The notes beneath the pieces were generated by a model that had not been told where the DNA came from, made no database searches, and saw nothing but the letters and a program-made list of their open reading frames with translations. From Pseudomonadota bacterium (GTDB lineage: Bacteria > Pseudomonadota > Alphaproteobacteria > Rhizobiales > Rhizobiaceae), in assembly GCA_023451735.1 (NCBI GenBank), contig JAEXYH010000093.1:124001-188000 (forward strand): a DNA stretch of 64,000 nt, written 5' to 3'. The position numbers and the translations under genes were made by a program. This document shows positions 8,335-16,145 of this stretch, piece by piece; positions within the stretch are counted from its first letter, which is position 1, and every line of letters begins with the position of its first letter.

Positions 8335-8745
8335 ATGTACCAGACAATCCTCGTCGCGGTCGACATAGCCCAGATGGACAAGGCCGAACGCATCCTGCAG
8401 AAGGCTCGGCAATTGTCGGCCACCGGCGGGCGCATTCTCCTGATCAACGTCGTTGAGGAGCTGCCGGCCTATGTCGTGTCGGATCTCTCCGTCGACATGC
8501 TGGTCGATGCGCGCAAGACGGCTGAAACCGAACTGACCGAACTTCGCAGCAGATCGGGCGTATCGGCCGATATCGAAATCCGCCAGGGCGCACCGGCGCG
8601 AGAAATCCTGGCCGCTGCGGAAGATGCGAAGGCCGACCTCATCATTGTTGCCTCGCATGTCCCCGATCTCAGCAACTACATCATCGGCGCAACCGCCGAC
8701 CGCATCGTCCGCCACGCCAGGTGCTCGGTGCTGATCGACCGCTGA
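8335..8745 (+). CDS. Universal stress protein (UspA family)
   Basis: A 136-residue cytoplasmic UspA-fold protein. It begins YQTILVAVD and ends with the nucleotide-binding signature G-A-T-A-D-R-I-V-R-H-A with CSVLIDR, which fits the ATP-binding G-2X-G-9X-G(S/T) region in a relaxed form. AAGGAG lies 6 bases before the ATG at 8335, so the in-frame GTG and ATG codons just upstream are not used. A perfect FNR/FixK box 52 bases upstream points to induction by oxygen limitation, as known for several rhizobial usp genes. Confidence 0.9.
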   Translation: MYQTILVAVDIAQMDKAERILQKARQLSATGGRILLINVVEELPAYVVSDLSVDMLVDARKTAETELTELRSRSGVSADIEIRQGAPAREILAAAEDAKADLIIVASHVPDLSNYIIGATADRIVRHARCSVLIDR

Positions 8746-8882
8746 AGTCAAGCCGTTTTGCCGAAGGGCGAACACTCCGGTTTTACCGATGGAAACCGAA
8801 TGTGAGGTCGTGCGGGATGCGCAAGTCTTGCCTTCCCGGGCGCGGCCACGCATTCTGCAGCCGGACGGAGACAATCCCTGGC

Positions 8883-9554
8883 ATGAGCGAATTCTTCAAT
8901 TTCGGACGGCACTATGATCTGCATGAAATCATCGCGGACGGCATCGTTCACGGGATCGGCATTGTTTTTGCCCTTGTCGGTGCCACCGCGCTGATCTTTT
9001 ATGCCACTGTCTGGTCGAGTTACGGAGAAATCGCAGCCGCCTGGATCTACGGGCTCGGCCTGATCGTCTGTCTGTCGGTCTCCTTTACCTACAATATCTG
9101 GCCGCACTCACGCACCAAGTGGCTCCTGCGCCGGCTCGATCATTCGGCGATCTTCATCCTGATCGCGGCGACCTATACGCCTTTCCTGCAACGCGGCGCA
9201 GCGCATGATCCCTGGATCGCCGCCATGCTGGCCGCCATCTGGATCACCGCCATTGCCGGCGTATCGTTGAAATGCCTTTTCCCCGGCCGTTACGACAAGC
9301 TTGCCATTCTTCTCTATCTCGCAATGGGCTGGAGCGGCGTCGTGGTGATGGAGCAGGTTTCGCAATATCTTCCGCCGGTCACCGTCGTCCTGATCGTTAT
9401 CGGCGGGTTGATCTATTCGCTCGGCGTCATCTTCCATATCTGGGAAAAACTGCGTTTCCAGAACGCCATCTGGCATGCTTTTGTGGTTGCTGCCGCCGCA
9501 GTCCATTATGGTGCGGTGATGACCTGCTTCAGTCTTGCAGGCGGCTCCCTCTGA
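8883..9554 (+). CDS. Hemolysin III (HlyIII/PAQR) family membrane protein
   Basis: A 223-residue inner-membrane protein with seven predicted helices and the PAQR/HlyIII metal-site residues: an early H (DGIVHGIGI), the S/D-bearing LDHSAIFILIAATYTPF, and the C-terminal H-W-H type residues in IWHAFVVAAAAVHY. Bacterial members are related to adiponectin receptors and are thought to be zinc-dependent hydrolases, but the substrate is unknown. The ATG at 8883 has GGAG 12 bases upstream, rather far. It follows the usp gene by 137 bases and may share its transcript. Confidence 0.85.
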   Translation: MSEFFNFGRHYDLHEIIADGIVHGIGIVFALVGATALIFYATVWSSYGEIAAAWIYGLGLIVCLSVSFTYNIWPHSRTKWLLRRLDHSAIFILIAATYTPFLQRGAAHDPWIAAMLAAIWITAIAGVSLKCLFPGRYDKLAILLYLAMGWSGVVVMEQVSQYLPPVTVVLIVIGGLIYSLGVIFHIWEKLRFQNAIWHAFVVAAAAVHYGAVMTCFSLAGGSL

Positions 9555-9639
9555 TCGGAAGACGCTTTTGCACGCGGGCTCTCGACAGGGACAAGTCGTC
9601 TGCTAAAGTGGATTCCGCACTACTATAATGGACGATATC

Positions 9640-10149
9640 ATGAGTGAAAAGCCAATCATCCGCGACGCAGCCCAGGCTGATCTCCACGGCATCATGGAGA
9701 TTTATAACGACGCGGTCGCCAACACGACGGCGATCTGGAACGAGACGCTGGTCGACATAGACAACCGTCGTGCCTGGTTTGATGCTCGCAAGGAAAAGGG
9801 CTTTCCCGTTCTCGTGGCGCAGTTGAATGGTGAGGTTGCCGGATACGCATCTTATGGCGACTGGCGCGCCTTTGATGGTTATCGCTTTACCGTCGAGCAT
9901 TCGGTCTATGTTCACAAGGCCTTCCGCGGTTACGGCATAGGCCGCAGGCTGATGGAGGAACTGATCGCCCGTGCCGCCTCCAACGGCGTGCATGTGATGA
10001 TCGCCGCAATCGAATCCGAAAACGAGGCATCGATCGCCCTTCACAACGCACTCGGCTTCCGCATCGCCGGAAAATTTTCCGAAGTCGGCACCAAGTTCGG
10101 TCGCTGGCTGGACCTGACCTGCATGGAACTGAAGCTCTCCAGGGTCTGA
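9640..10149 (+). CDS. GNAT N-acetyltransferase, phosphinothricin/methionine-sulfone acetyltransferase-like
   Basis: A 169-residue GNAT protein of the Pat/MnaT group. It starts with IIRDAAQADL; the acetyl-CoA loop is the R-G-Y-G-I-G-R segment (FRGYGIGRRLMEELI); the C-terminal half has IESENEASIALHNALGF, typical of this branch. Such enzymes acetylate the amino group of methionine sulfone, sulfoximine or phosphinothricin. ATG 9628 is an alternative start, but it overlaps a TATAAT at 9624-9629 that may be the -10 element, so 9640 is preferred. Substrate is inferred from family only. Confidence 0.85.
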   Translation: MSEKPIIRDAAQADLHGIMEIYNDAVANTTAIWNETLVDIDNRRAWFDARKEKGFPVLVAQLNGEVAGYASYGDWRAFDGYRFTVEHSVYVHKAFRGYGIGRRLMEELIARAASNGVHVMIAAIESENEASIALHNALGFRIAGKFSEVGTKFGRWLDLTCMELKLSRV

Positions 10150-10223
10150 AATCATATCTGCCTGTGTGCTTCCCGAACCTCGACCCTATATCGTCAGCAG
10201 CACGACAGAGAAGGACACCCGAC

Positions 10224-10634
10224 ATGGACATCAGGCGCAACGGCTCCCAGGCCTCGAAGAAGCAGCCGGCGGATTATTTCACCGGCACGGTGCGGCTCGA
10301 TCCGCTGATCGAGGCGCCGGAGCCGGCCCGGGTGCGCGCCGCAAGTGTCACCTTCGAACCCGGCGCCCGCACCAACTGGCACACCCATCCGCTCGGCCAG
10401 ACACTCGTCGTCACCGCCGGTTTCGGCCGGGCGCAGACTGAAGGCGGTCCGGTGCGCGAACTGCGTCCCGGCGATGTCGTCTGGTTCGCTCCGGGCGAAA
10501 AACACTGGCATGGCGCATCGCCGACCACGGCCATGACCCATATCGCCATCCAGGAAGCTGAGGCCGGCGTCACCGCCGACTGGCTGGAGCCGGTGACAGA
10601 AGCGCAGTATTCGGTGGCGGCAGAGAAGGACTGA
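10224..10634 (+). CDS. Small cupin-domain protein
   Basis: A 136-residue single-domain cupin. The metal site is visible: the first cupin motif contains NWHTHPLGQTL, and the second contains GDVVWFAPGEKHWHG, giving three or four His plus Gln/Glu candidates. Related small cupins occur as isomerases, hydroxynitrile-lyase-like proteins or partners of carboxymuconolactone decarboxylases; the reaction is not determined here. AAGGA precedes the ATG. The 3' end overlaps the convergent LysR gene by 65 bases, so the two messages are antisense to one another over that stretch. Confidence 0.85.
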   Translation: MDIRRNGSQASKKQPADYFTGTVRLDPLIEAPEPARVRAASVTFEPGARTNWHTHPLGQTLVVTAGFGRAQTEGGPVRELRPGDVVWFAPGEKHWHGASPTTAMTHIAIQEAEAGVTADWLEPVTEAQYSVAAEKD

Positions 10635-11532
10635 GCTTTCCGTCGAGTTCCTTCAATATGTCGATAAAGGCACGCAATCCTGCCGGCACATGCCTGTGCC
10701 CCGGATAATAGAGGCACAACCCGTCGATCTCAGGGCACCAGTCGGAAAGTACCGCCACCAGTCTGCCCTGCCGAAGATAGTCCTGCGCCACATGCTGCGG
10801 GACATAGGCAATGCCGAGACCGGAGGCTGCGGCATCGGCCATCAGTTCGGTATCGTCGAGCGTCAGCGGACCGGAGACATCCACTACCGTCTCTTCTCCG
10901 CGCCGCTCGAATTCCCAGCGGTAGAGTTTTCCGCTCGGCATCCTCAGCCGGATGCAATCGTGTCGAGAAAGCTCCTGCGGCGTTAAGGGTACTCCGCGGG
11001 TGGCGATATAATCCGGCGAGGCAACCGTGACGAAACGGGCAGGGCCGCCGAAGGGGATGGCGATCATGTCCTGCGGCACGGATTCGCGTAGCCTGATCCC
11101 GGCATCGAACCCGTCCGCGACGATATCGACCAGTCGCCCGTCGCTGACCAGATCCAGCGCGACATCCGGATAGCGGCCAAGAAAGGTCGGAACCGCGTTT
11201 TCAAGCAGCCTGCGGATGACGATATTGCTCGTGTTGATCCTGATCGTCCCGCTCGGCCCGCCGCGAAAATCGTCGACCGCCTCCAGCGCCGCATCGAGTT
11301 CGCGAAGGGCCGGCCCGAGTTTTGCCGCCAATCGTTCTCCTGCCTGCGTGGGCGAGACGCTGCGGGTGGTGCGGTTCAGCAGCCGCACACCCATCCGCGC
11401 TTCCAGCCCACGCATCATGTGGCTGAGCGTCGAGGGCGACAGGCCCAACTCTTCCGCCGCCTTTCGAAAGCTCCGATGCGCGATGATCGTCGTAAAGGCG
11501 GAAAGATCGCTAAGCGTTGGCTTTTCATTCAT
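10570..11532 (-). CDS. LysR-family transcriptional regulator
   Basis: A 320-residue LTTR: N-terminal winged helix (residues about 5-64, with AAEELGLSPSTLSHMMRGLEARMG), then the periplasmic-binding-like effector domain (from SGTIRINTSNIV). It is divergent from the SDR gene at 11657, the usual arrangement for an LTTR and its target, and convergent with the cupin gene. The last 20 or so residues (SPSLPPPNTALLSPAPAS) are a low-complexity tail lying opposite the cupin 3' end. The effector is unknown; the SDR and the cupin are plausible targets. Confidence 0.9.
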   Translation of the reverse strand: MNEKPTLSDLSAFTTIIAHRSFRKAAEELGLSPSTLSHMMRGLEARMGVRLLNRTTRSVSPTQAGERLAAKLGPALRELDAALEAVDDFRGGPSGTIRINTSNIVIRRLLENAVPTFLGRYPDVALDLVSDGRLVDIVADGFDAGIRLRESVPQDMIAIPFGGPARFVTVASPDYIATRGVPLTPQELSRHDCIRLRMPSGKLYRWEFERRGEETVVDVSGPLTLDDTELMADAAASGLGIAYVPQHVAQDYLRQGRLVAVLSDWCPEIDGLCLYYPGHRHVPAGLRAFIDILKELDGKLSPSLPPPNTALLSPAPASRR

Positions 11533-11656
11533 GGGAAATTTTCACCGAGTTATGCGGGATTGAACGGCTTATAGCATGAATGGCTAAGGATTATCTTCCC
11601 TGCAGAAACTCCGGCTTCGAAAATCACGCGACGCCGAAGAACAAAGGAGCAAGATT

Positions 11657-12487
11657 ATGTCCAAGACCTGGTTCATTACCGGCACATCTTCCGGTTTCGG
11701 CCGCCTGCTAACCGAAAAGCTTCTGGCCCGCGGCGATCGCGTTGCCGCCACCTTGCGGCGCATGGAGACGCTGGACGATCTCCGTGAGACCTATGGTGAC
11801 CGGCTGTGGGTTGCCCGGCTCGACCTCACCGACCAGGAGGCCGTCCGTGTCGCGATGGATCGCGCCTTCGCCGAACTCGGGCGCATCGACGTCATCGTCA
11901 ACAATGCGGGCTACGGCCTGTTCGGGGCAGCCGAAGAGGTCAGCGACGAGGAAATCCGCCGGCAGATCGATACCAATCTGATCGGTTCGATCCAGATCAT
12001 CCGCGCGGCGCTGCCGCATCTGCGCGCCCAGGGCGGCGGGCTGATCCAGCAGGTGGCGTCGGAAGGCGGCCAGATCACCTATCCCAGCTTCTCGCTCTAC
12101 CATGCCACCAAATGGGGCATCGAAGGTTTTGTCGATGCCGTTTCAAAGGAAGTCGCACCTTTCGACATCAGGTTCACCATCGTCGAACCGGGCCCGACGC
12201 GTACGGATTTTGCCAAAGGCCTCTCCATCGCAGAACCGATGGATGTTTATACCGATACGCCCGCAGGCGAGGTTCGTCGCGCAATCTTCAACGGCGGCTT
12301 CGACATCAAGGGCGACCCGGAGCGGATGGCGAGCGCGATGATCGATTATGCGGATCGGGAGAACCCGCCCCTGCGTCTGGCGCTCGGTGGCTCCACCTAT
12401 CCGTCGATCAAATCCGCCCTCGAGGGCCGCCTGGCTGAACTGGAGGCGCATAAGGCAACGACGCTTGCCATGGATTTCGACGACTGA
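11657..12487 (+). CDS. Short-chain dehydrogenase/reductase
   Basis: A 276-residue classical SDR. The NAD(P) motif is TGTSSGFG at residues 8-15, the structural NNAG is in IVNNAGYG, and the active site is S (IQQVASEGG) and YHATKWG (Tyr-x-x-x-Lys). The Arg residues after the first strand (ATLRRME) suggest NADPH preference. AAAGGAG lies 7 bases before the ATG. It is transcribed divergently from the LysR gene, 124 bases apart, and is likely its target. The substrate cannot be given. Confidence 0.9.
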   Translation: MSKTWFITGTSSGFGRLLTEKLLARGDRVAATLRRMETLDDLRETYGDRLWVARLDLTDQEAVRVAMDRAFAELGRIDVIVNNAGYGLFGAAEEVSDEEIRRQIDTNLIGSIQIIRAALPHLRAQGGGLIQQVASEGGQITYPSFSLYHATKWGIEGFVDAVSKEVAPFDIRFTIVEPGPTRTDFAKGLSIAEPMDVYTDTPAGEVRRAIFNGGFDIKGDPERMASAMIDYADRENPPLRLALGGSTYPSIKSALEGRLAELEAHKATTLAMDFDD

Positions 12488-12568
12488 TCGGCATGAAGCG
12501 TCATTGAACGTCAACGCATGTCGGGCAAATATGCCGCATTGATTCCAATGTGTCCGGAGGAAAGCCGC

Positions 12569-13441
12569 ATGTCCGATATCGTCCGCATCACCAGCGATGA
12601 ACTCGTCGTCGAGGTTTCCTCGCTCGGCGCCGAGATGCAATCGCTGCAGACGACGGATGGCCGGAACTGGTTATGGAACGGCGATGCCGCCTTCTGGACC
12701 GGCCGTTCGCCGATTCTTTTCCCGATTGTCGGGAAGGCGCCGGACAACCAAATCGCCGTTGACGGTGTAGCTTATGAGATGGGCCAGCACGGTTTTGCCC
12801 GCAGGGCTGAATGGCAGCTCACCGATGCCAGCACCTCCGCCTGCCGCTTCGAACTCGAAAGCTCGGAGGCGACCCGAAAAATCTATCCCTTCGAATTCCT
12901 GCTCGCGCTCACGCATTCCCTGGAGGGCGATCAGCTGATCGTGACCGCTGAAGTGGAAAACCGCGATAGGCGCCCGATGCCTTTCGGCCTCGGTTACCAT
13001 CCGGCCTTCCTCTGGCCGCTGCCGGGTGCTGAAGGAAAACCGCATACGGTAACGCTCGACAATGGCGGCGAGCCGCTCCTGACCCGGCTGGAGAACGGAC
13101 TTGTGACGCAGGACAAGCTGCCGTCACCGTTCACCAGAGGCCGGCTGACGCTTGCGCATGAACTGTTCGAAGCCGATGCTATGATCTTCGCCGAAGGCGC
13201 AGGAGTAGGTCTCACCTATGCGGCCGAAGGCGGCCCGAGCCTGAAATTCACCTTCGACAACCTGCCCAATCTGGCGCTCTGGCAAAAGCTCGGCGCACCC
13301 TTTCTCTGCGTCGAGCCTTGGCACGGCACGGCGGCGCAAGCCGGCGGGTCGGCCGAGATCGCCGAGCGCCCTTACACAACGATTCTGCCGGCTGGCGAAA
13401 AGGCGAAGTTCGCATTTTCGGTGTCGGTCATCGATGGCTGA
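12569..13441 (+). CDS. Aldose 1-epimerase (galactose mutarotase-like) family protein
   Basis: A 290-residue beta-sandwich epimerase family member of the LacX/YeaD-like branch. Recognisable blocks are SSLGAEMQSLQT, the substrate-site GRSPILFPIVG, YEMGQHGFARRAEW with the catalytic His/Arg region, and LGYHPAFLWPLPG with the second catalytic His. A Glu near CVEPWHG is the likely general base. It interconverts alpha and beta anomers of a sugar or sugar phosphate in the cytoplasm. The start at 12569 has GGAGGA 7 bases upstream; an in-frame extension to 12518 lacks support. Confidence 0.88.
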   Translation: MSDIVRITSDELVVEVSSLGAEMQSLQTTDGRNWLWNGDAAFWTGRSPILFPIVGKAPDNQIAVDGVAYEMGQHGFARRAEWQLTDASTSACRFELESSEATRKIYPFEFLLALTHSLEGDQLIVTAEVENRDRRPMPFGLGYHPAFLWPLPGAEGKPHTVTLDNGGEPLLTRLENGLVTQDKLPSPFTRGRLTLAHELFEADAMIFAEGAGVGLTYAAEGGPSLKFTFDNLPNLALWQKLGAPFLCVEPWHGTAAQAGGSAEIAERPYTTILPAGEKAKFAFSVSVIDG

Positions 13442-13712
13442 AGTCGCGACCGCCTGAAGCGCCTGTATTGGAGTGTGGTACAGCGTTGCCCTATGTTTTT
13501 GCTGGGAAATATTGAACCGATTTATTCGGATACAGTCTCACCTAAACTCGCGAAAACGTTATGACTTGCCCCAATTCATGCTGCGGCGCGACATAATTCG
13601 CGTCAGGTTGCCGTGTTCTTCTCGCAGTCGCGAAATGATCGCTCCCCTAACCCCGCCGGACCGAGGATAACCCTCATCAAGTCCGACGTCCGGCTAGCAC
13701 GAGGAACAGACC

Positions 13713-14432
13713 ATGGGCGACCTTCTGAAAGGCATCTCCAGTTTTCGCGGTGCGGTTTTTCCGGACAATTCGACTCTCTATCAAAAGCTCGCCAGGGAAG
13801 GGCAGAGCCCGCAGGCGCTGATGATTTCCTGCGCCGACAGCCGGGTCATGCCGGAAACCATCACCCAGTCCGGCCCCGGCGAGCTTTTCGTCTGCCGCAA
13901 TGCCGGCAATATCGTGCCGCCGTTCCAGACCATGAATGGCGGTGTTTCCTCGGCGATCGAATATGCCGTCGTGGCGCTCGGCGTGCGCGATATCATCGTC
14001 TGCGGCCATTCCGATTGTGGCGCGATGAAGGGCCTGTGCCATCCAGAGCTTTTGGGTCCGATGCCGAATGTCGCCGCCTGGCTGAAGCATAGCCACGCCG
14101 CTCATTCCATTGTCTGCGAAGCCTATCCTCAGAGCCTCGACGAAAAGGAAAAAATCCGCGCCGTCGCGATGGAAAACGTCGTCGTCCAGCTCGATCACCT
14201 GCGCACCCACCCGTCGGTCGCCGCCAAGCTCGCAAAGGGGGAGGTGACGCTGCATGGCTGGTTCTTCGATATCGAGACCGGCAATGTGCTGATCTATGAC
14301 GGCGCGGCCTCCCGGTTTATCGAGATCGAGGACGGGCAGGAGCTCCCCGTCGCTGTAACCGGCCGCCAGGTACCGCAGGTCGTCCCGTTCCCGGCCCAAG
14401 CCGGCGCTGAAACAAGGGCAGTGAATTCCTGA
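13713..14432 (+). CDS. Beta-class carbonic anhydrase
   Basis: A 239-residue enzyme for reversible hydration of CO2. The zinc ligands are Cys40, His99 and Cys102 (SCADSR and CGHSDCGAMKG), with the Asp42/Arg44 dyad present. The length and the C-terminal LHGWFFDIETGNVLIYD fit the bacterial beta class. It sits 171 bases ahead of the bestrophin-like anion channel gene in the same direction. A functional link to bicarbonate or chloride handling is possible but inferred. Confidence 0.93.
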   Translation: MGDLLKGISSFRGAVFPDNSTLYQKLAREGQSPQALMISCADSRVMPETITQSGPGELFVCRNAGNIVPPFQTMNGGVSSAIEYAVVALGVRDIIVCGHSDCGAMKGLCHPELLGPMPNVAAWLKHSHAAHSIVCEAYPQSLDEKEKIRAVAMENVVVQLDHLRTHPSVAAKLAKGEVTLHGWFFDIETGNVLIYDGAASRFIEIEDGQELPVAVTGRQVPQVVPFPAQAGAETRAVNS

Positions 14433-14603
14433 GACCGTCCGGGCCTTAACTTTTCCCCGCTGAACTTCCTCATGGCCGCCGGCCGTGAGGTCCCCAACCA
14501 CAATCCCGAGGCAGGTATCGCAGGGCCGGCTTTCCGTGCGCCTCATTGGCCGGGCGATGCCGCCTGCCTGCTCGGGAGAAAATGATAAGGTTGAGAATTC
14601 AGT

Positions 14604-15503
14604 ATGGTTCTACCGCAGTCTGCCCGTCTTCACCGGATGCTTGGTTATATCGGATGGCCGCTCGCCCTGCTTTTCGTCTGGGATATCGCCGTCACCGTCG
14701 CCTATGTCTATATTCCCCATCCGGGGCTTGAACTCCCGGTTCTGCCGATGAGCCTTCTCGGCTCCGCGCTCGTCCTGTTTCTCGGCTTTCGAAACAACAG
14801 CGCCTATGCCAGGTGGTGGGAAGCCCGCACGCTCTGGGGTGCGATGGTCAATTCCTCCCGTTCCTATGGAAGGGAAGTCTATCATCTCATCGACAGCAAT
14901 CCGGAAAGCGACAAGCTGAGATACGATCTGGTCATCCGCCAGATCGCCTATGTCCACGCTCTGCGTTGCCATCTGCGCCGGCAGACGCCTTTCGAGGATA
15001 TCGAGAACTTTCTGCCCGATGGCGAGATCAGGAGGTTGGAAGGCGTCTCCAACATACCCAACGCGATCCTAAACCGCAGCGCCGAGCTGCTTTCGCAGGC
15101 TGAGAAAAACGGATGGGTCGATACGTTCCGAAGGGTTCAGATCGAAACGCTGCTGGTCGATATGAGCAATGCGCAAGGGGGGATGGAGCGGATCAAGAAC
15201 ACGCCGCTGCCGCGCGAATACGGTTATTTCCCCACACTCTTCGTGCACTTCTTCTGCATTCTTCTGCCGATCGGGCTGGTCGATACGCTGACAATCTACA
15301 CGCCGCTTGCCTCATCCGTCGTGGGCTTCATGCTGCTGGCCATGGATCGTATCGGGGCGGACCTGCAGGATCCGTTCGAAAACCGCGCGCACGACGTTCC
15401 GCTCACCTCCATCTGCCGCACGATCCAGATCGATCTCGAACATCTGGTCGGCACGGCGAAGCCCGCAAAGCCGCTCCAGCCCGTCGCCAATGTTTTGTGG
15501 TGA
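14604..15503 (+). CDS. Bestrophin-like (UPF0187/RFP-TM) channel protein
   Basis: A 299-residue membrane protein with the bestrophin signature: two N-terminal helices (GWPLALLFVWDIAVTVAYVY; LPMSLLGSALVLFLGFRNN), then SAYARWWEARTLWGAMVNSSR, the most conserved block, and two later helices (HFFCILLPIGLVDTL; SVVGFMLLAMDRIG) followed by the acidic DLQDPFENRAHDVPL segment. Bacterial homologues form pentameric channels, including cation-selective ones. The start is not certain because the ribosome-binding site (AAGG) is 13 bases away. Confidence 0.85.
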   Translation: MVLPQSARLHRMLGYIGWPLALLFVWDIAVTVAYVYIPHPGLELPVLPMSLLGSALVLFLGFRNNSAYARWWEARTLWGAMVNSSRSYGREVYHLIDSNPESDKLRYDLVIRQIAYVHALRCHLRRQTPFEDIENFLPDGEIRRLEGVSNIPNAILNRSAELLSQAEKNGWVDTFRRVQIETLLVDMSNAQGGMERIKNTPLPREYGYFPTLFVHFFCILLPIGLVDTLTIYTPLASSVVGFMLLAMDRIGADLQDPFENRAHDVPLTSICRTIQIDLEHLVGTAKPAKPLQPVANVLW

Positions 15504-15520
15504 CGTCTATCGCTGCAACA

Positions 15521-15550
15521 CGATGGCGGCCTCCCGGGCCGCCATCGGTC
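15521..15550. terminator. Strong hairpin between bestrophin and msrB genes
   Basis: A 10-bp perfect stem (CGATGGCGGC/GCCGCCATCG) lies between two convergent genes. There is no clear T-run on either side, so its role as a terminator is probable from position rather than from a full motif. Confidence 0.45.
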
Positions 15551-15574
15551 ATTATCTGAGATGTTTTAGACCGG

Positions 15575-15985
15575 TTATTCCACCGGGGTGAAATTCATCG
15601 CATGGCCGTTGATGCAGTAACGCAGGCCGGTCGGCGGCGGGCCGTCGGGAAAGACGTGACCAAGATGGCCGCCGCAATTGGCGCAGCGCACTTCGGTGCG
15701 AACCATGCCATGCGAGGTGTCACGGATTTCGGTGATGACATCCGGTTTCACCGCCTCGAAATAGCTCGGCCAGCCGCAGCCGGAATCGAACTTCGTATCG
15801 GAGACGAACAGGTCTTCACCGCAACCGGCACAGCTGTAGATGCCCTTTTCCTTGGCATTCCAGTAGGGGCCGGTAAAGGCCCGTTCCGTGCCTGACTGGC
15901 GCAGGATGTGATATTGCTCGGGCGTCAGTTCTTCGCGCCACTCGGCGTCGCTCTTGGAGATTTTGGGTGTCGTAGTCGAGGACAT
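15575..15985 (-). CDS. msrB: Peptide-methionine (R)-S-oxide reductase MsrB
   Basis: A 136-residue cytoplasmic repair enzyme that reduces methionine-R-sulfoxide. The zinc ligands are Cys52/Cys55 (CAGC) and Cys101/Cys104 (CANC). The catalytic Cys124 is in GLRYCINGHAMNF, and Cys70 in SGCGWPSYF is the likely resolving residue. Trp14 and the FDSGCGWPSY block fit the family. ATG at 15985 has AAGGAA 7 bases upstream. Thioredoxin is the usual reductant. Confidence 0.95.
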   Translation of the reverse strand: MSSTTTPKISKSDAEWREELTPEQYHILRQSGTERAFTGPYWNAKEKGIYSCAGCGEDLFVSDTKFDSGCGWPSYFEAVKPDVITEIRDTSHGMVRTEVRCANCGGHLGHVFPDGPPPTGLRYCINGHAMNFTPVE

Positions 15986-16145
15986 GACCGTTCCTTTCGT
16001 TTGCACCATAGATAGGCGTCGAAACGCTGTGAATAAAGATGCGCCTTGAAGCCTTGCGTCCGGTTATGCTTGAGGCTCCCGTCCGTTTCACTTAAACCTT
16101 GCCCACGCGTTCGATGACCGACCGTGCGAGGGGCGAGGAGAAACT

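Noticed and set aside
9624..9629. TATAAT just before the acetyltransferase gene as a promoter
   Set aside because: No matching -35 element at 16-18 bases; used only as a reason to doubt the ATG at 9628.
11585..11610. LysR-type operator between the LysR and SDR genes
   Set aside because: A TTA...TAA pair is present but too loose to separate from chance.
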